Shown here: positions 10,831 to 23,492 of the stretch, in pieces
How the letters are laid out: every line of letters starts with the position of its first letter
Numbering within the stretch: the first letter of the stretch is position 1
DNA from: Cycas panzhihuaensis
Taxonomy: Eukaryota; Cycadophyta
DNA length: 64,000 nt
Reading direction: 5' to 3'
NCBI GenBank assembly: GCA_023213395.1
Contig: CM041465.1
Coordinates: 199,771,741 to 199,835,740, forward strand
Position numbers and translations under genes: made by a program
Notes under the pieces: generated by a model
The model's input: the letters and a program-made list of their open reading frames with translations, nothing else
What the model was told of the DNA's origin: nothing
Databases searched by the model: none

Positions 10831-13379
10831 AATAAGTTATCACTACAAGATAGTTTAATGGTATTAGTTATAATTATCTATAGTGTCTAAGATATGTCCT
10901 ATTCTACCTAAAAAGGTTGATTTAAGCTAGGATCTAAGTCTTAATGTCTCCACTCCTAAATAGCCCCTGCTAGTGGAGATGATCCTTTCAAATGGCATAC
11001 CTACTTACAAGTGGTAGCTTGGGGACCTAATATACTCAAAGGTATGTAGGTGCTATAGAAGTCTTAGCCATCCCCCTAATACTATTGGGCCACTTGCCCC
11101 AAATTTATGACCTAAATAATAGATGCTCATCTAAGGGCATACTTCTAACTAAGGCACTCACTCTCTCCAGGTCTATCCAAGTCTCCAAACTCTAAGGTTT
11201 TAGGTATAACACCTTAACCTACCATTAATTACACTTGATAACTAAAGGGCTCTCTAATATCCATAGAATTTAAGAAGGATCGATAATGTATGTGGAGTGC
11301 TAACTTTAGGGGTCCTAACCATTCCTCTTATAAGGCTAGTAATTGGGTGGTTTCTTTGGTTCTTATCTTTTTAATATTTTTAGTTAATTTAAAAAAAAAA
11401 TTATGATTAATTAATTTATTTTAATGTGTTTAAGCAAAAAAAAAAAAAAAAAAAATTGAAAACATACCTAAAAATAGATTTAAAAAATACCTAAAAGGCT
11501 TTAAATGATTTAAAAACTATTAAAAAGATAACTTTAGGTTATGAAATATGTTAAGAATGGAATATTCTAGGGATATACTAAATTATATAACCTAAATTTT
11601 TTAAAACTATATAAAAATCAAATTTAGGTAGTGAGATTTAAAAAAAATAAAGTAGTAGTGAGGATACAAAAGGTAAATTCTCTCTATTGAATCAATAGAT
11701 TCTTAATCTATCTTCTTTATTGAAAAGTAGACTTAACCATGATTAGATTAAGTGGTTATAAGCTACACTTCTGTCCATTCAAGTATTCACAAGAACTAAC
11801 TAAATTTAGTGGAAAATTATTCATCCTTAGATAATGGAAAAGCTAAAAAATTAGAGCATAAATATAGTTTATTCACCTCTATATCAAGTAGAAATCAATT
11901 GCATTCAATTTGTAATAGATATATATTCTATAATTTATAAAAAATCAACCATTTATAAATGATTGTAAACTACACAGGGCTACTAAAATCGTATGAGTAA
12001 GGAGACATATAATTCCTTTTAAAGGCCTCACAAGGCCAAAAATGATCCATATAGGGCTCTAATAAATCCACATAAAGAATAGTAATGACCCAACAACTTC
12101 AACATGTTATAGAAAAATATAAGTACAAGCCAATATAGGGAATGATAAAACCATGAAATGATATAAAATGGGTCATGAATGGACCACATAAACTCATGAT
12201 TAGGTCTAAGGATCGACAACAACCTCTAAACATCATGCAGAGATGTGTATGATCAAAAGCAAAATAAAAACAAATCTACACATGGTTGTAAATTAGAGTA
12301 GATGCCACACTAAGCATGAAAGATGCTGAAATCATTCAACAAGAGCTTCTTTAATATATAATAACCACACTAAAGTTGTGCTTTATGTAAAACAATTGTA
12401 ATATAACTCAATTAGGATTTGCCAACTAGCACTAGTATAAGTACTTTTCAAATAGAGGTATAACAACTTATGTTAATCAAGGTGCAACTCCAAAAGAAGG
12501 TTAAATAATAGCCAAGAGTTTAGTTTTAAAATGGTATCCAGATAGATATTTCATAAAGAAATATTCTAAATACAAGTCTGATCTTTGCTTTGGAGTAAAA
12601 AAATTGAAAAATGTAGCCTACAAAATGTGTGATAAGCCAACAAGTCTTAAAATATAAAGCATATTCAATATACAAAATTTGAAGCACCAATATAGCCTAT
12701 TAAGCCAATAAATCTCTAAGAGAGTAGCCAACAAATAGTTCTCTATTTAATAGTAGATTGGAGTCATGAAGGAGCTGCACTAGAGGAGTAAACTATGTAA
12801 AAGATAGGATGAATATTGATCAATAAACTTAGTAGAGACAAGCTCTGATACTCAGTGATGGAGGATGGATGTCTACCTGGTTTGCAACCCAGGTTTAAGA
12901 CTCATGACATCCTCACTAATATTCATTTAATGGAAAAATAAAATAAAGATAAGCTCAAAATCATAAGCATAAGAATTAATCTTAAATGCTTTAAATAAAA
13001 AATGTTTGTATTCCATTCATTCATAAGAAATTATAATGCAATATAATATGAAGAATGTCTTATACATAAGACAAAATGGAGGTGATTATAAAATATAAAG
13101 AAGGTAAATTGAAGGGTCATACAAGGTGTGAAATGGACTTTGCATTATTACAATAATTTATGACACCTTCATATGAGGATAAAATAATACCCCGTACTAC
13201 TAGGTTTACAACATTAAGTTGTGACTTAACTTATTTACATGAAATGAAGCCCTCATCATAAATATATACAACATTAACATTAATGGTACAAAGATTAATA
13301 AATCAATGAAATAAACATTAACTCTTCTACTAAATCCTAATATCCTATTCTTCTATTTGCTGTAATATTTTTGGCCTAA
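10831..13379. other. AT-rich interval with an isolated primer-binding-like site
   Basis: No coding region was recognised. It contains A runs (11389-11400 and 11437-11455). At about 12840-12858 the plus strand reads AGCTCTGATACTCAGTGATG, the reverse complement of a degraded tRNA-Met-type primer binding site (TGAGTATCAGAGCT). This hints at a minus-strand LTR element with its LTR to the right, around 12860-13300. No partner LTR was identified. Confidence 0.4.
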
Positions 13380-14110
13380 TTGTATAACAATCTTTCAAGC
13401 TATTCTAGCTTAATGACATGCATTATACAATGACCATATAATGCTTTAAATGGGCCCAAGTTAAAGGATGCATGCATGCTATTTTTATAAGCAAATTCTA
13501 CTAAATGTAAATAGTCTTTCCATTTGGTTATTTGTTCTATTATATACATTCTAAGCATGCCTTCAAAGACTTAGTTAACTTATTTTGTATGCCCATATGA
13601 TTCTAGATGATAAGCAGTGCTAAAGTTCAACTTGGTCCCTAATTATTTGAATAATACCTACCAAAATTTAGATGTGAACTTTGCATTTTGATTTGTAATG
13701 ACTGATTTTGATATTCTTTATTATCATACTCAATTCTTTATAAAGATCTCTACTATGTTGGTCACTTTATATGTTGATTGTATGGGAATGAAGTGTATGA
13801 ATTTTGTTAGCTTGTCCACTATTACCATAATGGAATTATATTTATTTATATTTTTAGAAAGTCTCATAATGAAATCTATGAAAATTACCTCCCATATCTA
13901 TTTTAGAATTTTTAAAGGTTATAATAATTCTCTAATATGTTGATGCTTCACTTTGATCTTCTAACCCTATAAATAATGGGTAACATAACCCACAACATTA
14001 TTCTTTATATTTGGCTATAAAAAATCATTTTTAATAGTTGCAAGAGTCTTTTAATGTCTTAGATAACTTATAAAGGGAATAATATGATATTTCTCTATAA
14101 TTAATGTTTA
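13380..14110 (-). pseudogene. E4 integrase remnant
   Basis: The zinc domain is damaged (its Cys pair is no longer readable). 'WEVIFIDFIMRL' and 'VIVDKLTKFIHFIPIQS' mark the core with the first Asp (about 13880-13770). The mapped reverse strand near 13650 reads 'GTKLNFSTAYHLES' (the second acidic residue region decayed), then 'EGMLRMYIIEQITKWKDYL' and 'VEFAYKNSMHASFNLGPFKALYG'. This is characteristic Ty3/gypsy integrase. Stops and a few shifts throughout. Confidence 0.8.
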
Positions 14111-14299
14111 CATCAGAATATAATTTTAAATATATATTTGATGTTAGAACATAAGGATACCATCATTTTAAATATCATAGTCTATACATTTATGCATCAA
14201 TCTTATATCCACTTGTTTATTTTGGGATTGACTATCCAAAAATCTCTTCATATATTTGTACCAATTATCATCAAGTAAATTTTATTTGATGGTAGCCTT

Positions 14300-14880
14300 G
14301 AAGTATGGTTAAGTAATACTAATGGTAGTAACATAAAATAGCTTGAAGCTAGGTCTAACTAGGCTAGTCAAAGTAACATGCCTTTTGTGACTTAACACAT
14401 ATGCAACCTTGTTTTATTGCCCCTTAATCTTATTTATATTAAAGCCATACTTTGATAGGAACTTCATAAATCTCCTTTATCTTTCATTTAATTATGGCTA
14501 TGGGAAGAGATATCTTAAGCTATTAATATTGATTTTAAACTTATATTTTCTTAAAAGGTAATATCTCTATATTTTTAATGTGTATACCACTATTACCAAC
14601 TCTACATGATGTGTTAGGTAATTCATTAAGTGATCCTTTAGCTTTTGTAATTTGAAATAAATCACCTCACTATTCTATATGAGAACTCCATCAATTCCTT
14701 TTATACAAGCATTAGTGTAAATGATATAGTTGACTTTAAGATATAGCAATATAAGAATAGGTGCAAATATGAGTAAAATTCTTAAATTCTAGAATCTTTC
14801 CTTGTATTTGTTAGTCCACTCAAACTTTTCCTTTGTAATGGTCCATTGTGACTCCACTTAGATGTAATTCACTTAAGTTT
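14300..14880 (-). pseudogene. E4 RNase H remnant
   Basis: Text includes 'IIYTNACIKGIDGVL' (catalytic Asp changed to Asn), 'VIYFKLQKLKDHLMNY', 'HHVELVIVVYTLKI' (catalytic Glu kept) and 'FLSKYGFNINKIKGQ' followed by 'KVAYVLSHKRHVTLT'. This is the usual RNase H end, in which K-G-K-x-N-x-x-A-D-A-L-S-R has decayed. Several stops. Confidence 0.72.
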
Positions 14881-15824
14881 CTAACTAAACCATATCTACT
14901 AAACTACTTAAACTAGAAAAAATAAAAAATAGAGTTTGTTAATAATATGTTGGCATGAAAATTTACATGCTTAGAGATTTTACTAGTTTAAGTGAATAAT
15001 GGAGTTTTTAATTTATTTCAAACTCAACCTCTTCAAATGAAAAATGTAGGAATGATATCAAGAATTATAACATTACAATCTCTTATTAGGATATCTTGCA
15101 TTTAAAGAAAATGGCAAGTGGCATAGTAATATAATTTTACCATTAAGGCATCTCATATATATTCATCATTAAGATAGTTTATACATAATAGGATAAATAA
15201 ATAAGTAGGATAACTAAGCTACTTTAGACATATTCTCCTCCCAACTAATAATAATTCTATAAAGGAAAGATCCCATGATCTAGAGCACATGATATGAGCA
15301 CTAGAGTACTAGTGTTCACTCAACATATATCCCCAAAACCAACCCTAATTAATTAAACCTTGCTAAATATGAATGAAACTATAAACTGCTCATTGATTCA
15401 TACCAACTACTTAGAAATATCAAAGTAGAAAAAAATTATTGTATTATTCCCAATTTTACTACTATAAGCTAATTGCTATGCACATTAACATAACTACTTT
15501 ATCGTTGAGCTCAAGGTTATAACAACATAAGGCTATAATGATTCTGAATTGTCAACTATAATTTAATCTATCCACTAGACCTAGAATGACATACCACCTA
15601 TGCACCATTATTGAGCCATACACTTTGGACTATCTCTGTGTGTATCCCAATCCATGCATTGTATGTAATAATAATTTGTATGTATTATACCATACTTAAT
15701 TATATGTAAGATCATTAGCTCTCATCTTTATGAGGAATGCGTATTATATTACAGAACTTATCTAGGCATGAGTTAGTAATCCATACAATATAGGCATTAG
15801 TCATGCATACAAAAATATTTTTGA

Positions 15825-15935
15825 GAAGACACATAATGGTTCCTTATACATATATATTGATCAAGGGAAGATGCATAATGGTTCCTTCATAACTTTATCA
15901 TTCATAACAAGGGGTAGATACACAATGATCCCAAG
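15825..15935. repeat. Degenerate tandem repeat, about 42-47 bp unit, 3 copies
   Basis: The motif GAAGACACATAATGGTTCC at 15825 recurs at 15867 (GAAGATGCATAATGGTTCC) and, more diverged, at 15914 (GTAGATACACAATGATCCC). A possible fourth copy near 16030 is weaker. Confidence 0.5.
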
Positions 15936-17441
15936 GCAAATTCAAATATAATACCTTTGAAACAATCCCAAGAGATTGAGATAGTAATAAATACATAAGT
16001 TTATGCTTTTATCAAATATATCCTCTACATGGGGTGGAGACAAAATTCCATGAGATTTATCTAAGTGTGATCTATTTACTTAATAACATTAATAAATATT
16101 CTTATAGAACATATCTGATCTATGCTTCTAATTCTTCACTCTATAAAATTAAACCAAATACTATTATACAAAACTTAGCCCCTCCACTTTAAATTAAATT
16201 AAAAAATACCTGACTAGAGCACAACTGATCTATGGATTTGAGATAAGAAATAACCAATAGAACACATATGTTTTGTACATCTAAACTAAAGAATAATCCA
16301 ATAAGACACATATATCTAATTAAACTAAACCAGATAATAAATAAATAAAATTCATGTGCCTACTTAAGATAACTATAGGATAATCATACAAAAGAACTAA
16401 CTTACTTCCTATTCACTCATTTAGACATTTTGTCAAACATTTGGTGCACAACTTATATATAATACCCACCATCTATTTTGTTGTGAAACTAAACTATAAA
16501 ATAATTTGTAGTGTTTATTTGCCTTATACAAATATCTCTCCATTATTTTATGGTAATTGATTTGATGGTATTTCAAATTAGCCTCTCAATGTTGCTCTCA
16601 TATGAATAACTCAACATTGCCCATTATCACTAGGATAATGTTCCATACATATCTTATTCAACACAACTTTATGCAACTAATTTCATGTTATTCTATTTAG
16701 AATTAAGATTTATTCTCTAATCACTATGGCTTTGTATTATTCAAGAGCATCATCTAATTATGTTTAATACTTCTCTACTCTTTTTGTGCATCTACTTCAT
16801 TCAATTCTTGATATTGCTGTCCTTGAGATGATTATGATATACTTAACATCATTTTGTTCTATTTGCCTATGTCCTCATCAACCATTTTGCCTAAGACTAA
16901 GTAAGGTCTACTAGTAAGTAAAGGTATTCAAATATTAGCCTTTCATCTTCCTTCTTTGTTATTTCATTTTCCTTTTTTGCACATCAAATCATTAAAATCT
17001 ATCCTCTATTATATGAGCTACAGTCTTTTCCTTTAGAGGATCAAGTATCAAGTTTTTAAATGCTTTGTGTTTTCATTTTTATACCCTTATCTACTCATGT
17101 TTTAGGTCGTTGACTTGTTTATAAACTTATTAAGATGTTCTTATATACTTAGTTCTTAATTGTCAATTTGCAAAGAATCCTTTATATTTTAATGAAACCA
17201 TAAAAAATACTAAGTCTATCAACTAGCCTTACATCTATGTTTTCCCCTCTATTCTTCCTTTGTTTATATTATGTACTCCCCTACCTATGTTGCTTGTGCA
17301 AAGTAACCTAGCTAGTTTTGTATTATGCAAGCAAGAAGTAAAAGAATAATTGTGTATTAAATGAGATAAATAATATTAAGTCTAGGTGGACTTAACCCTA
17401 ACACCTACTATATTTAAATTAAGAAACCATGTGGTATGTCC

Positions 17442-17570
17442 CTACACCTAGTGTGCATAAATAAATATACACCTTATATGGGATGAATGAACAAACTTAT
17501 GAAGTCAAGTAATGCATCTCTACACTTGATGTTACATAAATAATCATATATCTTACATGGGATAAATGAA
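17442..17570. repeat. Degenerate 78-bp tandem duplication
   Basis: The block CTACACCTAGTG...CATAAATAA...ATATGGGATGAATGAA at 17442 recurs at 17520 as CTACACTTGATG...CATAAATAA...ACATGGGATAAATGAA, a spacing of 78 bp. Confidence 0.55.
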
Positions 17571-17743
17571 TGAAGAAAAGAAATCATATTTTTCTAATTC
17601 CCACATTGCTTCATTTAGAGTTAAGTGCTTCCACTACACTTTCACTTGCTTGATACTCTTATTCCTCAGTATCTTCTCCTTTTGCCCTAATATTTATAAA
17701 GTTTCTTTTCTAAAATTAATGTTGGTCATGCTATTAGATTAGC

Positions 17744-18800
17744 CTACTTAAGTATATATTTTGAATCTAGCATATACCCTTTCAATAACAAGATATAAAA
17801 TTCATTATGCATTTGCAAGTTTGGTGGAAAATCCAACCTATATACAACCAACCTAATCCTCTTAAGGGTTTCAAATGGGTTGTAATACCTTAGTGCTAAT
17901 TTCTTATATGCACCTAAGCAAAATAAATTATGTGTAGGCCTTACCCTTAGGAATACATGGTTATCCACTTGGAATTCCTTAGCTATTCTCTTCAAATTTG
18001 TATAGATTTTTTCTATTTGTTCTATGCTAGTTTTACTTGTTGTTTAATTTTAGTAACCTACTCCTTTATCTCTTGTAACAACTTAGGCTCCATCACACAC
18101 CTATCCTCTAAACTGTTCTAATTAAGTAATGTAACATACCTCATACCATATAGTGCCTTGAATGAGCTCATGCCCAAGGAAGAATGGAGTTTATGATGTA
18201 TGCACTCTTCCTAATATAGTAGTTACTCCATGGTATACACTCTTAATAAATCTTTGAGTACCTAGTTTTTTCTCTTTATTTGCCCATCTGACTCTAAATG
18301 ATAAGTTGTACTAAAGTTTATCTTTGTGCCTAACTCTTAAAATATTGATTTCTAGAACTTGGAGGAAAAGTTGACATCTCTATTAGAAATAATTACCATG
18401 GGCATACTATATAGGTTTACTATTTTCTTTATAAAGATGATAATAATGTTTATGATTATGTTGGTAGAGTAAGATGGAATAAAATATGTTAGCTTAGTCA
18501 ATTTATCCACCACCACTGAATAACTTCATGTTACTTGGAGCTTATAGACAAACTAGTGATGAAATCCATTATGATGGTTTTCCATTTCCACTCTAATATG
18601 TTTATGGGTTGTAATAAACTTGCAAGATGCTTATGTTTTTTCCTGATTCTTTGGCATGCTAAACATTTTATTACATATCTCATTATGTTATTTTTCATGT
18701 TGAGGCAAACAAATTACTTCCTTGCTACCATATAAGTTTAATGATAACTTAGATGACTTGCATACAAAGTATCATCGGCTTCTTAGATAATTAAATCTCA
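17744..18800 (-). pseudogene. E5 integrase remnant
   Basis: The zinc domain reads 'ADDTLYASHLSYH' with 'VIKCLACQRIRKKHKH', so the HHCC ligands are kept. The core starts 'WKWKTIIMDFITSL' (first Asp kept, about 18590). After a gap with stops the C-terminal domain is an open frame of 83 codons (17995-17744): 'EFQVDNHVFLRVRPTHNLF', 'RYYNPFETLKRI', 'LVVYRLDFPPNLQMHNEFYI'. These match the G-D-x-V-x-L...G-P-F-x-I...Y-x-L-x-L-P motif of Ty3 integrases. Confidence 0.85.
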
Positions 18801-18979
18801 GATGCTTTAACATAATTGTACATAGATTCTCTACTAAAAAATCAAAACACCATCTCCCCTTATATGGAAGTTTGTATACTTCCTTAAGAGTTTGGCATCT
18901 ATGATTTTATGATCTTGTTTACCTTACATAACCTCTTTTACCTACCTAGAGAGTTTATCATTTTTGCATGTAGTAGTAA

Positions 18980-19430
18980 TAGAGTGAATTAAGTTAGGTT
19001 GATATATACTTACCATGGCAACATGCTATCTTCTAATCAAAGCATCTACTACTTGGTTCTCCTTCCCTTTAATGTACGTTGGCTAGAATTTAAACTTGTA
19101 GAGATACTCCATCCACCTATGTTGTCTTATGTTGAGATGAGGTTGTGTGAATATGCATTTCAAACTATTATGGTTTATATGGACTTTGAAGATTTTTTTG
19201 AATAGGTAGTGTCACTATGCCTTAAGCACATACATGATTATTATTAACTCTAGATCATATGTAGGATAGTTTCTTTCGTAGTTGTTTAGTTTTCTAGACT
19301 CATAGTAGACAACTCTTCCATGTTGTAATAGGATTGCTTCCAAATATTTTGTGCTAGCATTTGTGTAGAACACAAAACCTAAATTTGATTAAGTATTATA
19401 AGGTTTCATACCATAGTAAGTAAATATTTA
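18980..19430 (-). pseudogene. E5 RNase H remnant
   Basis: 'FVFYTNASTKYLEAILLQ' (first Asp changed to Asn), 'VVYYESRKLNNYERNYPTYDLEL' (Glu kept) and 'YLYKFKFQPTYIKGKENQVVDALIRR' follow in order. The last is the conserved end of Ty3 RNase H. Confidence 0.82.
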
Positions 19431-19439
19431 AATAACTAG

Positions 19440-20060
19440 AAATGTTATTCATGTAAATTTGACCATATAAACTTAACTCCTTTCTTCAATAGTGAAGTAA
19501 TTAGGCCTACAATTTTGGAAAAAATTCTTTGTATACTTTTTATAATAACTTGCCAAACCCATGAAACTTATTACCTCATGAATGTCTTTAAGAGACAACT
19601 ACTCTACTATGACCTTAATATTTTGAGGATCTACTACAATCCCAACTTTCAAGATAATATGGCCTAGGCAATACCTTTTTTTTTAAAGAACTTATAGTTG
19701 CTCAATTTAGCACATAGTTTATGCTCTTTTAATGGCTACAACATATTATTAAATATTCTTCATGCTCCTTCTTAGACATAGAGTAGAATAAAATGTCATC
19801 AATGAAAGTGATAACAAACTTGTTTAGACACTTCTTAAACACACTATTTATTAAATTCATAAATGTATTAGGCATGATAATCAACCTAAATGGCATTACT
19901 TATTCTGGGTACATATGTCTCTGATCATGTTTGGCATAAGAAATATAAGTAGAAAAATAAAAATATCTACATGCCCTATCTTGCCAACCATAATTGAATT
20001 ATTTATTGATGTATGTGTATTTACAAAGTCTATAGTATTTGCATTTTAAAGAAATCTTTT
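19440..20060 (-). pseudogene. E5 reverse transcriptase remnant
   Basis: 'VMPFRLIIMPNTFMNLINSVF' (Gly to Arg and Ala to Pro changes in the usual MPFGLTNAP motif) is followed by 'KFVITFIDDILFYS'. The catalytic I-D-D pair is intact (19795-19800 on the plus strand), unlike three other RT relics in this window. Then 'CLGHIILKVGIVVDPQNI' and 'SFMGLASYYKKYTKNF' lead into RNase H. Upstream fingers are only partly readable. Confidence 0.82.
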
Positions 20061-20100
20061 TCGCATTTATTGCATTTATGTCTTATACTTTATACATTAT

Positions 20101-21100
20101 GTTATAGCTATAATTTTTAAAATGGCGCACTTTTAATATCTTTCAAACTTTATAAAGTTGAACCTTTAATATTTGATATAATATTTTTCACGTGCATCAC
20201 CCAATTTGTAAGGCTACAATATTTTTATGGCTACTTAGTACTACATCTACAACTATCTATTCTAGGCAGAAGATCTACATTGATGTTTATAACTGTCCTT
20301 TTCACTTTGCCAAGTAGTGCTTGCATTAATTCTAGGATGAGACGAGCCCTCCTTTATTATAGATGCATTATAATGATTTAAGCAACCTCAATACTATTTT
20401 CTACACATATTTATGGCTAGGAAAACATATATATTTTTGTCTATAATCTGCACTATAAATCTATTTATATTTTTTATTGTATATATTAATAAAAAGGATA
20501 AATTATTCCTATGGGACCCACATTTCATTTGTTGATAATCTTATGCAAGTTAGCACTTAGTTATCATTTTAAAAAGATCCACTATAGGTCACATTACAAA
20601 AAAAAAAAGATCAAGAGTTTGTAATTTTAAGGGGCTAAGTTATTTTCTTCAAAGTTGTTAAAAAATAAGACCTATTTCTATTTTGATATCCATAACTTTC
20701 ACTAGTAATGTCAAATATCAGTTATGTCAACTTTAAATCAGAGTTCATTTTCACTTGATCAAAATGAGTAGTCATATAATCATTTTTCAATTTAGTTTGA
20801 TGTACCTTTTAATGAGTTTAGTTGATGTAAAATTTATTTGAGCCTTTAATATTAAAAGACTAATTTTTTGTAAAATATTTTAATGCATGTCTTGACTATT
20901 TGAAATCAAAATTGAGTCCTATCTAAAGTGTTAGACTTTATTTTCTATCCTCTATTGAGTGGTGAAGACTTTAAATTTTTAAAAGTCATCTTATGCAACT
21001 TTGTTTATGCTCAAAAGTGTCACTAGTAAATAGATTCCTGCATGATGTCCCTTATATGAACTAGTTAAAATTTAGTTTGTAACCTTTCACTAATACAAAA
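20101..21100. other. Interval between E5 and E6
   Basis: 20101-20420 may hold decayed protease to RT-finger sequence of E5 (minus strand), but no motif is secure. 20420-21100 is AT-rich with no recognised gene. Confidence 0.35.
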
Positions 21101-21109
21101 TATTATTTT

Positions 21110-21280
21110 TGAGGTGGTTGAAGTCCTAATTAGGATATTTGTCTAAGTCTTATAGATGAAGTGGGATACATATTATTGTTTTTTAATGTCTCTTTTATTG
21201 TCTTTTTAGTACTTTGAATATACTTTATTTTAAGTACTTTATATTTCAAAAGTTATTTTTCAAGGTAATATCTTTTTACT
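21110..21280 (+). repeat. E6 probable 5' LTR
   Basis: It is delimited on the right by the degraded primer binding site (about 21283-21295), a few bases before the gag ATG at 21305. On the left it is delimited by similarity to sequence following RNase H at 38246. It would be unusually short for a copia LTR, and the ends are tentative. Confidence 0.4.
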
Positions 21281-21304
21281 ATAGTATCAAATATTAGAAA
21301 TGCA

Positions 21305-22310
21305 ATGGTTCCTAAATTTGATAACATAAATTTTCTTAACTAGAGTATGTAAATGAAGCTAATCTTTATTGCCAAAGACATGTGGAAATTTATTGATAAA
21401 GGTTCTGGATTGCTTAATGAAGATTCCATAGAGGATGAGAAGAAATAGTTTAAGGAGAATGAAAATAAAGACAAGAGGCACTTTCACTCATATTTTTCAC
21501 ATTAGAGGACCATATCTTCCTAAGGGTTAGTGAAATTATAATATCAAAGGAGGCTTAGAATGCACTCAAGACAACATATAGAAGAGCGACATCTTCAAAA
21601 CTTCACACCTTAATAAGTAGATTTAAAAATCTAAGGGTGGCAACTCATGAAGAAGCCATTGATTTCATTACTAAGGTCTAAGGCTTAGTTAACTAGATGA
21701 GATCCTTAGGAGAAATGATTAGTGAACAAAGAGTAGTAAAAACAATCCTAAGGTGTATAGGAGATGTTAATAGGTTTAAGATGATGGCCACTGGTATAAA
21801 AGTTTTTAATAATCTTAATACCCTTAAAATAGATAAACTAAGTATTATGCTTCTAGTAATTGAAATGAATCCCTTTAGTATGATTTTGCTATTAAGATAA
21901 AAATTAGACCCAACTATCAATGATAGAGTTCTAGGGACAGAGGTCAATTTCTTAGATGTAGAGGCCAACCAAGAAACTAGTTTCAAAGATAAGGTCAAGG
22001 TTTCCAATGTTATCATTAAGGTTTTCAAGTACAAGGTCAAGGCATCTATTAAGGATAAGGCCTAAATCAACTTTATCAAGGGTAAAATTAGCACTAAGGT
22101 CAAAAATACTATCAAGGCTAAGGTTAAGTCCAAAACTATGGACCTCAAGGAAGAGAAAGAGGTCAAAGTCCTAGGGAGAGAATCCAAGGACAAAGAGGTA
22201 GGGGTTTAAGAGGTAAAGGAACTATTTAATGTTCCTACTACCATAAGAATAGTCACTTATAAGAAAATTATTTTTCCAAAAGGTTAAGTTTATAGAGGGG
22301 AACAACTAAA
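21305..22310 (+). pseudogene. E6 copia gag
   Basis: ATG at 21305: 'MVPKFDNINFLN*S' resembles the copia Gag opening. Then come 'AKDMWKFIDKGSG', 'EAWNALKTTYRRATSSKLHT', 'LRVATHEEAIDFITKVQGLVNQMRS' (read through stops), and a long open stretch 21697-21897 ('MRSLGEMISEQRVVKTILRCI'). Basic, repetitive Lys/Val/Lys text follows (21900-22150). A decayed knuckle near 22235-22275 reads roughly 'CPYYHKNSHL', where CX2CX4H is expected. Confidence 0.78.
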
Positions 22311-22369
22311 ACATCTATGGAGGAAAGATAAAATAATAATTTATTTCTTTTAAGCCTAATGGCTAATGA

Positions 22370-22924
22370 AGAAGAAGATAACTAGTATATCGATTAGGGT
22401 GTTCTACACATATGCCATATAAGGAAGAGTAGTTTAAGGAGTTAGATACATCCAAGAAAAATAAAATTATATTTAGGGATAACACAACTTAAGCAGTTGT
22501 TAAAAAAGAAAATATATCCATAACAACTAATTTTGAAGAAATTAGAAGCATAAATCATATACTTTATATTCCATCTCTCAAGAAGAACTTACTTTTAGTG
22601 GGTCAAATGATGGAACAAAAATACAAAGTGGTCTTTGGTAATGGGGAATGCACCATCAAGGAAAAATTAAGGAATAAGGCAATTATAGACAAGGTTAAAT
22701 AATTAGTGATAGATTATTCAAACTAGTCATATCATTAATAGATTATTATACCTTAAAAATATTAATAAATGTGGATATTAAAATATGACACAAAAGACTT
22801 GGCTATGTAAATTTCAATAGCTTAGCCTTTGATGAAAAGAATTGATATAGTAATTGGACTTCCTACTAGTAAACCTAGTAAGGAACTTTATAAAGGATGC
22901 ATACTTAAAAAGTAACAAAAGGAA
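22370..22924 (+). pseudogene. E6 protease and GAG-pre-integrase, 5' part of pol
   Basis: The protease start reads 'YID*GVLHICH' at about 22389 (D-S-G-A expected). 'IRSINHILYIPSLKKNLLLVGQMME' and 'YKVVFGNGECTIKE' (22540-22670) are the conserved end of copia protease. The GAG-pre-integrase/zinc domain follows as 'HKRLGYVNFNSLALMKRI' and 'GLPTSKPSKELYKGCILKK', which is interrupted at 22925 by E7. Confidence 0.82.
22920..22924. repeat. E7 target site duplication, left copy (AGGAA)
   Basis: AGGAA at 22920-22924 and AGGAA at 35742-35746 exactly flank the terminal dinucleotides of E7. A 5-bp duplication is normal for copia-superfamily insertions. Confidence 0.8.
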
Positions 22925-22983
22925 TATTGGAAAAATAATGCAAGGAGAATAGGAAAAAATATATACAAAAATCATATAGATCA

Positions 22984-23000
22984 ATATTACATCATAGCAT
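22984..23000. repeat. E8 target site duplication, left copy
   Basis: ATATTACATCATAGCAT, identical to 29108-29124. The length and the adjacent poly(A) are typical of target-primed reverse transcription. The same sequence, uninterrupted, is seen at the matching place in the E7 5' LTR (about 35393-35409) with two differences. Confidence 0.93.
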
Positions 23001-23492
23001 ATCACATTTCCTTCATGAATCTACGGAGCAAGAAGGCGAAGAAGACGAACTGTGTTGCTTAGGGTTCCGGAGTGGCGGCGGCAGGCGTCCCGGGGAGTAC
23101 GGAGGCGCAATGGCGCCCTCAGGCTGATCACGCAGGCTTAGCTTGGGCCCGAGGTCTCTCAGAGGGCAAAACAGTCGATTGGTCTCATCTATATCGAGCT
23201 CAGAATGGCGGCCCTCGGTCTGAGGGATTAAAGATTCGATCTTTGTGGCGCCGGCCCGCTCTTGACGGATGCGGTGTGTTCTTGGCATCGGAAGGAGGAA
23301 GACTTGGAGGCGCCGCCCTCAGATTGGAGACACCTTGCTCGTTGGTGAAGGCGGTTCTGTTAGGGGCGAAGCTTGGTGAGGCGACGCCTCTGTGGAGCTC
23401 CGGTTCAGTTCAGAGGTATGGTCCGCAGAGGCTTTCATTGAGAAGTTGCAGTACCGACATGTTCTGCTTTTGTTGATTCTATGTATTTATAA
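23001..23492 (+). promoter_or_regulatory. E8 5' UTR
   Basis: GC-rich (GGCGGCGGCAGGCG, GGCGCCGCCC) with no coding match. The internal promoter of a plant LINE would be expected here, but no specific element is identified. Confidence 0.6.

Larger units (their letters stand above)
13380..14900 (-). mobile_element. E4: Ty3/gypsy pol fragment (RNase H, integrase)
   Basis: Reading leftwards: RNase H (about 14880-14300) then integrase (about 14110-13380). No RT could be read above 14900 and no LTRs were placed. It has the same orientation and family character as E5, but the regions overlap in content, so they are two copies rather than one split element. Confidence 0.75.
14901..17739. other. AT-rich interval with short tandem repeats, LTR-like
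   Basis: No coding region was recognised between E4 and E5. Two small tandem arrays lie in it (15825-15935 and 17442-17570, annotated separately), as is common in LTRs. If E5 kept its 3' LTR it should lie just left of 17740, but without a partner copy I cannot delimit it. Confidence 0.4.
17740..20100 (-). mobile_element. E5: Ty3/gypsy pol fragment (RT to integrase C-terminus)
   Basis: Leftwards from 20100: RT, RNase H, integrase zinc domain and core, and the integrase C-terminal domain at 17995-17744. Order and motifs are Ty3/gypsy. Gag and protease should lie right of 20100, where only faint traces remain before copia E6 starts near 21.1 kb. Stops are frequent, and no LTR pair was delimited. 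Confidence 0.82.

Noticed and set aside
21693-22040. 115-codon frame on the minus strand
   Set aside because: Antisense to the E6 gag, whose plus-strand motifs are recognisable. No motif of its own.
23013-23476. Overlapping open frames on both strands in the LINE 5' UTR
   Set aside because: GC-rich UTR without similarity to ORF1 domains. ORF1 motifs only begin after the ATG at 23493.
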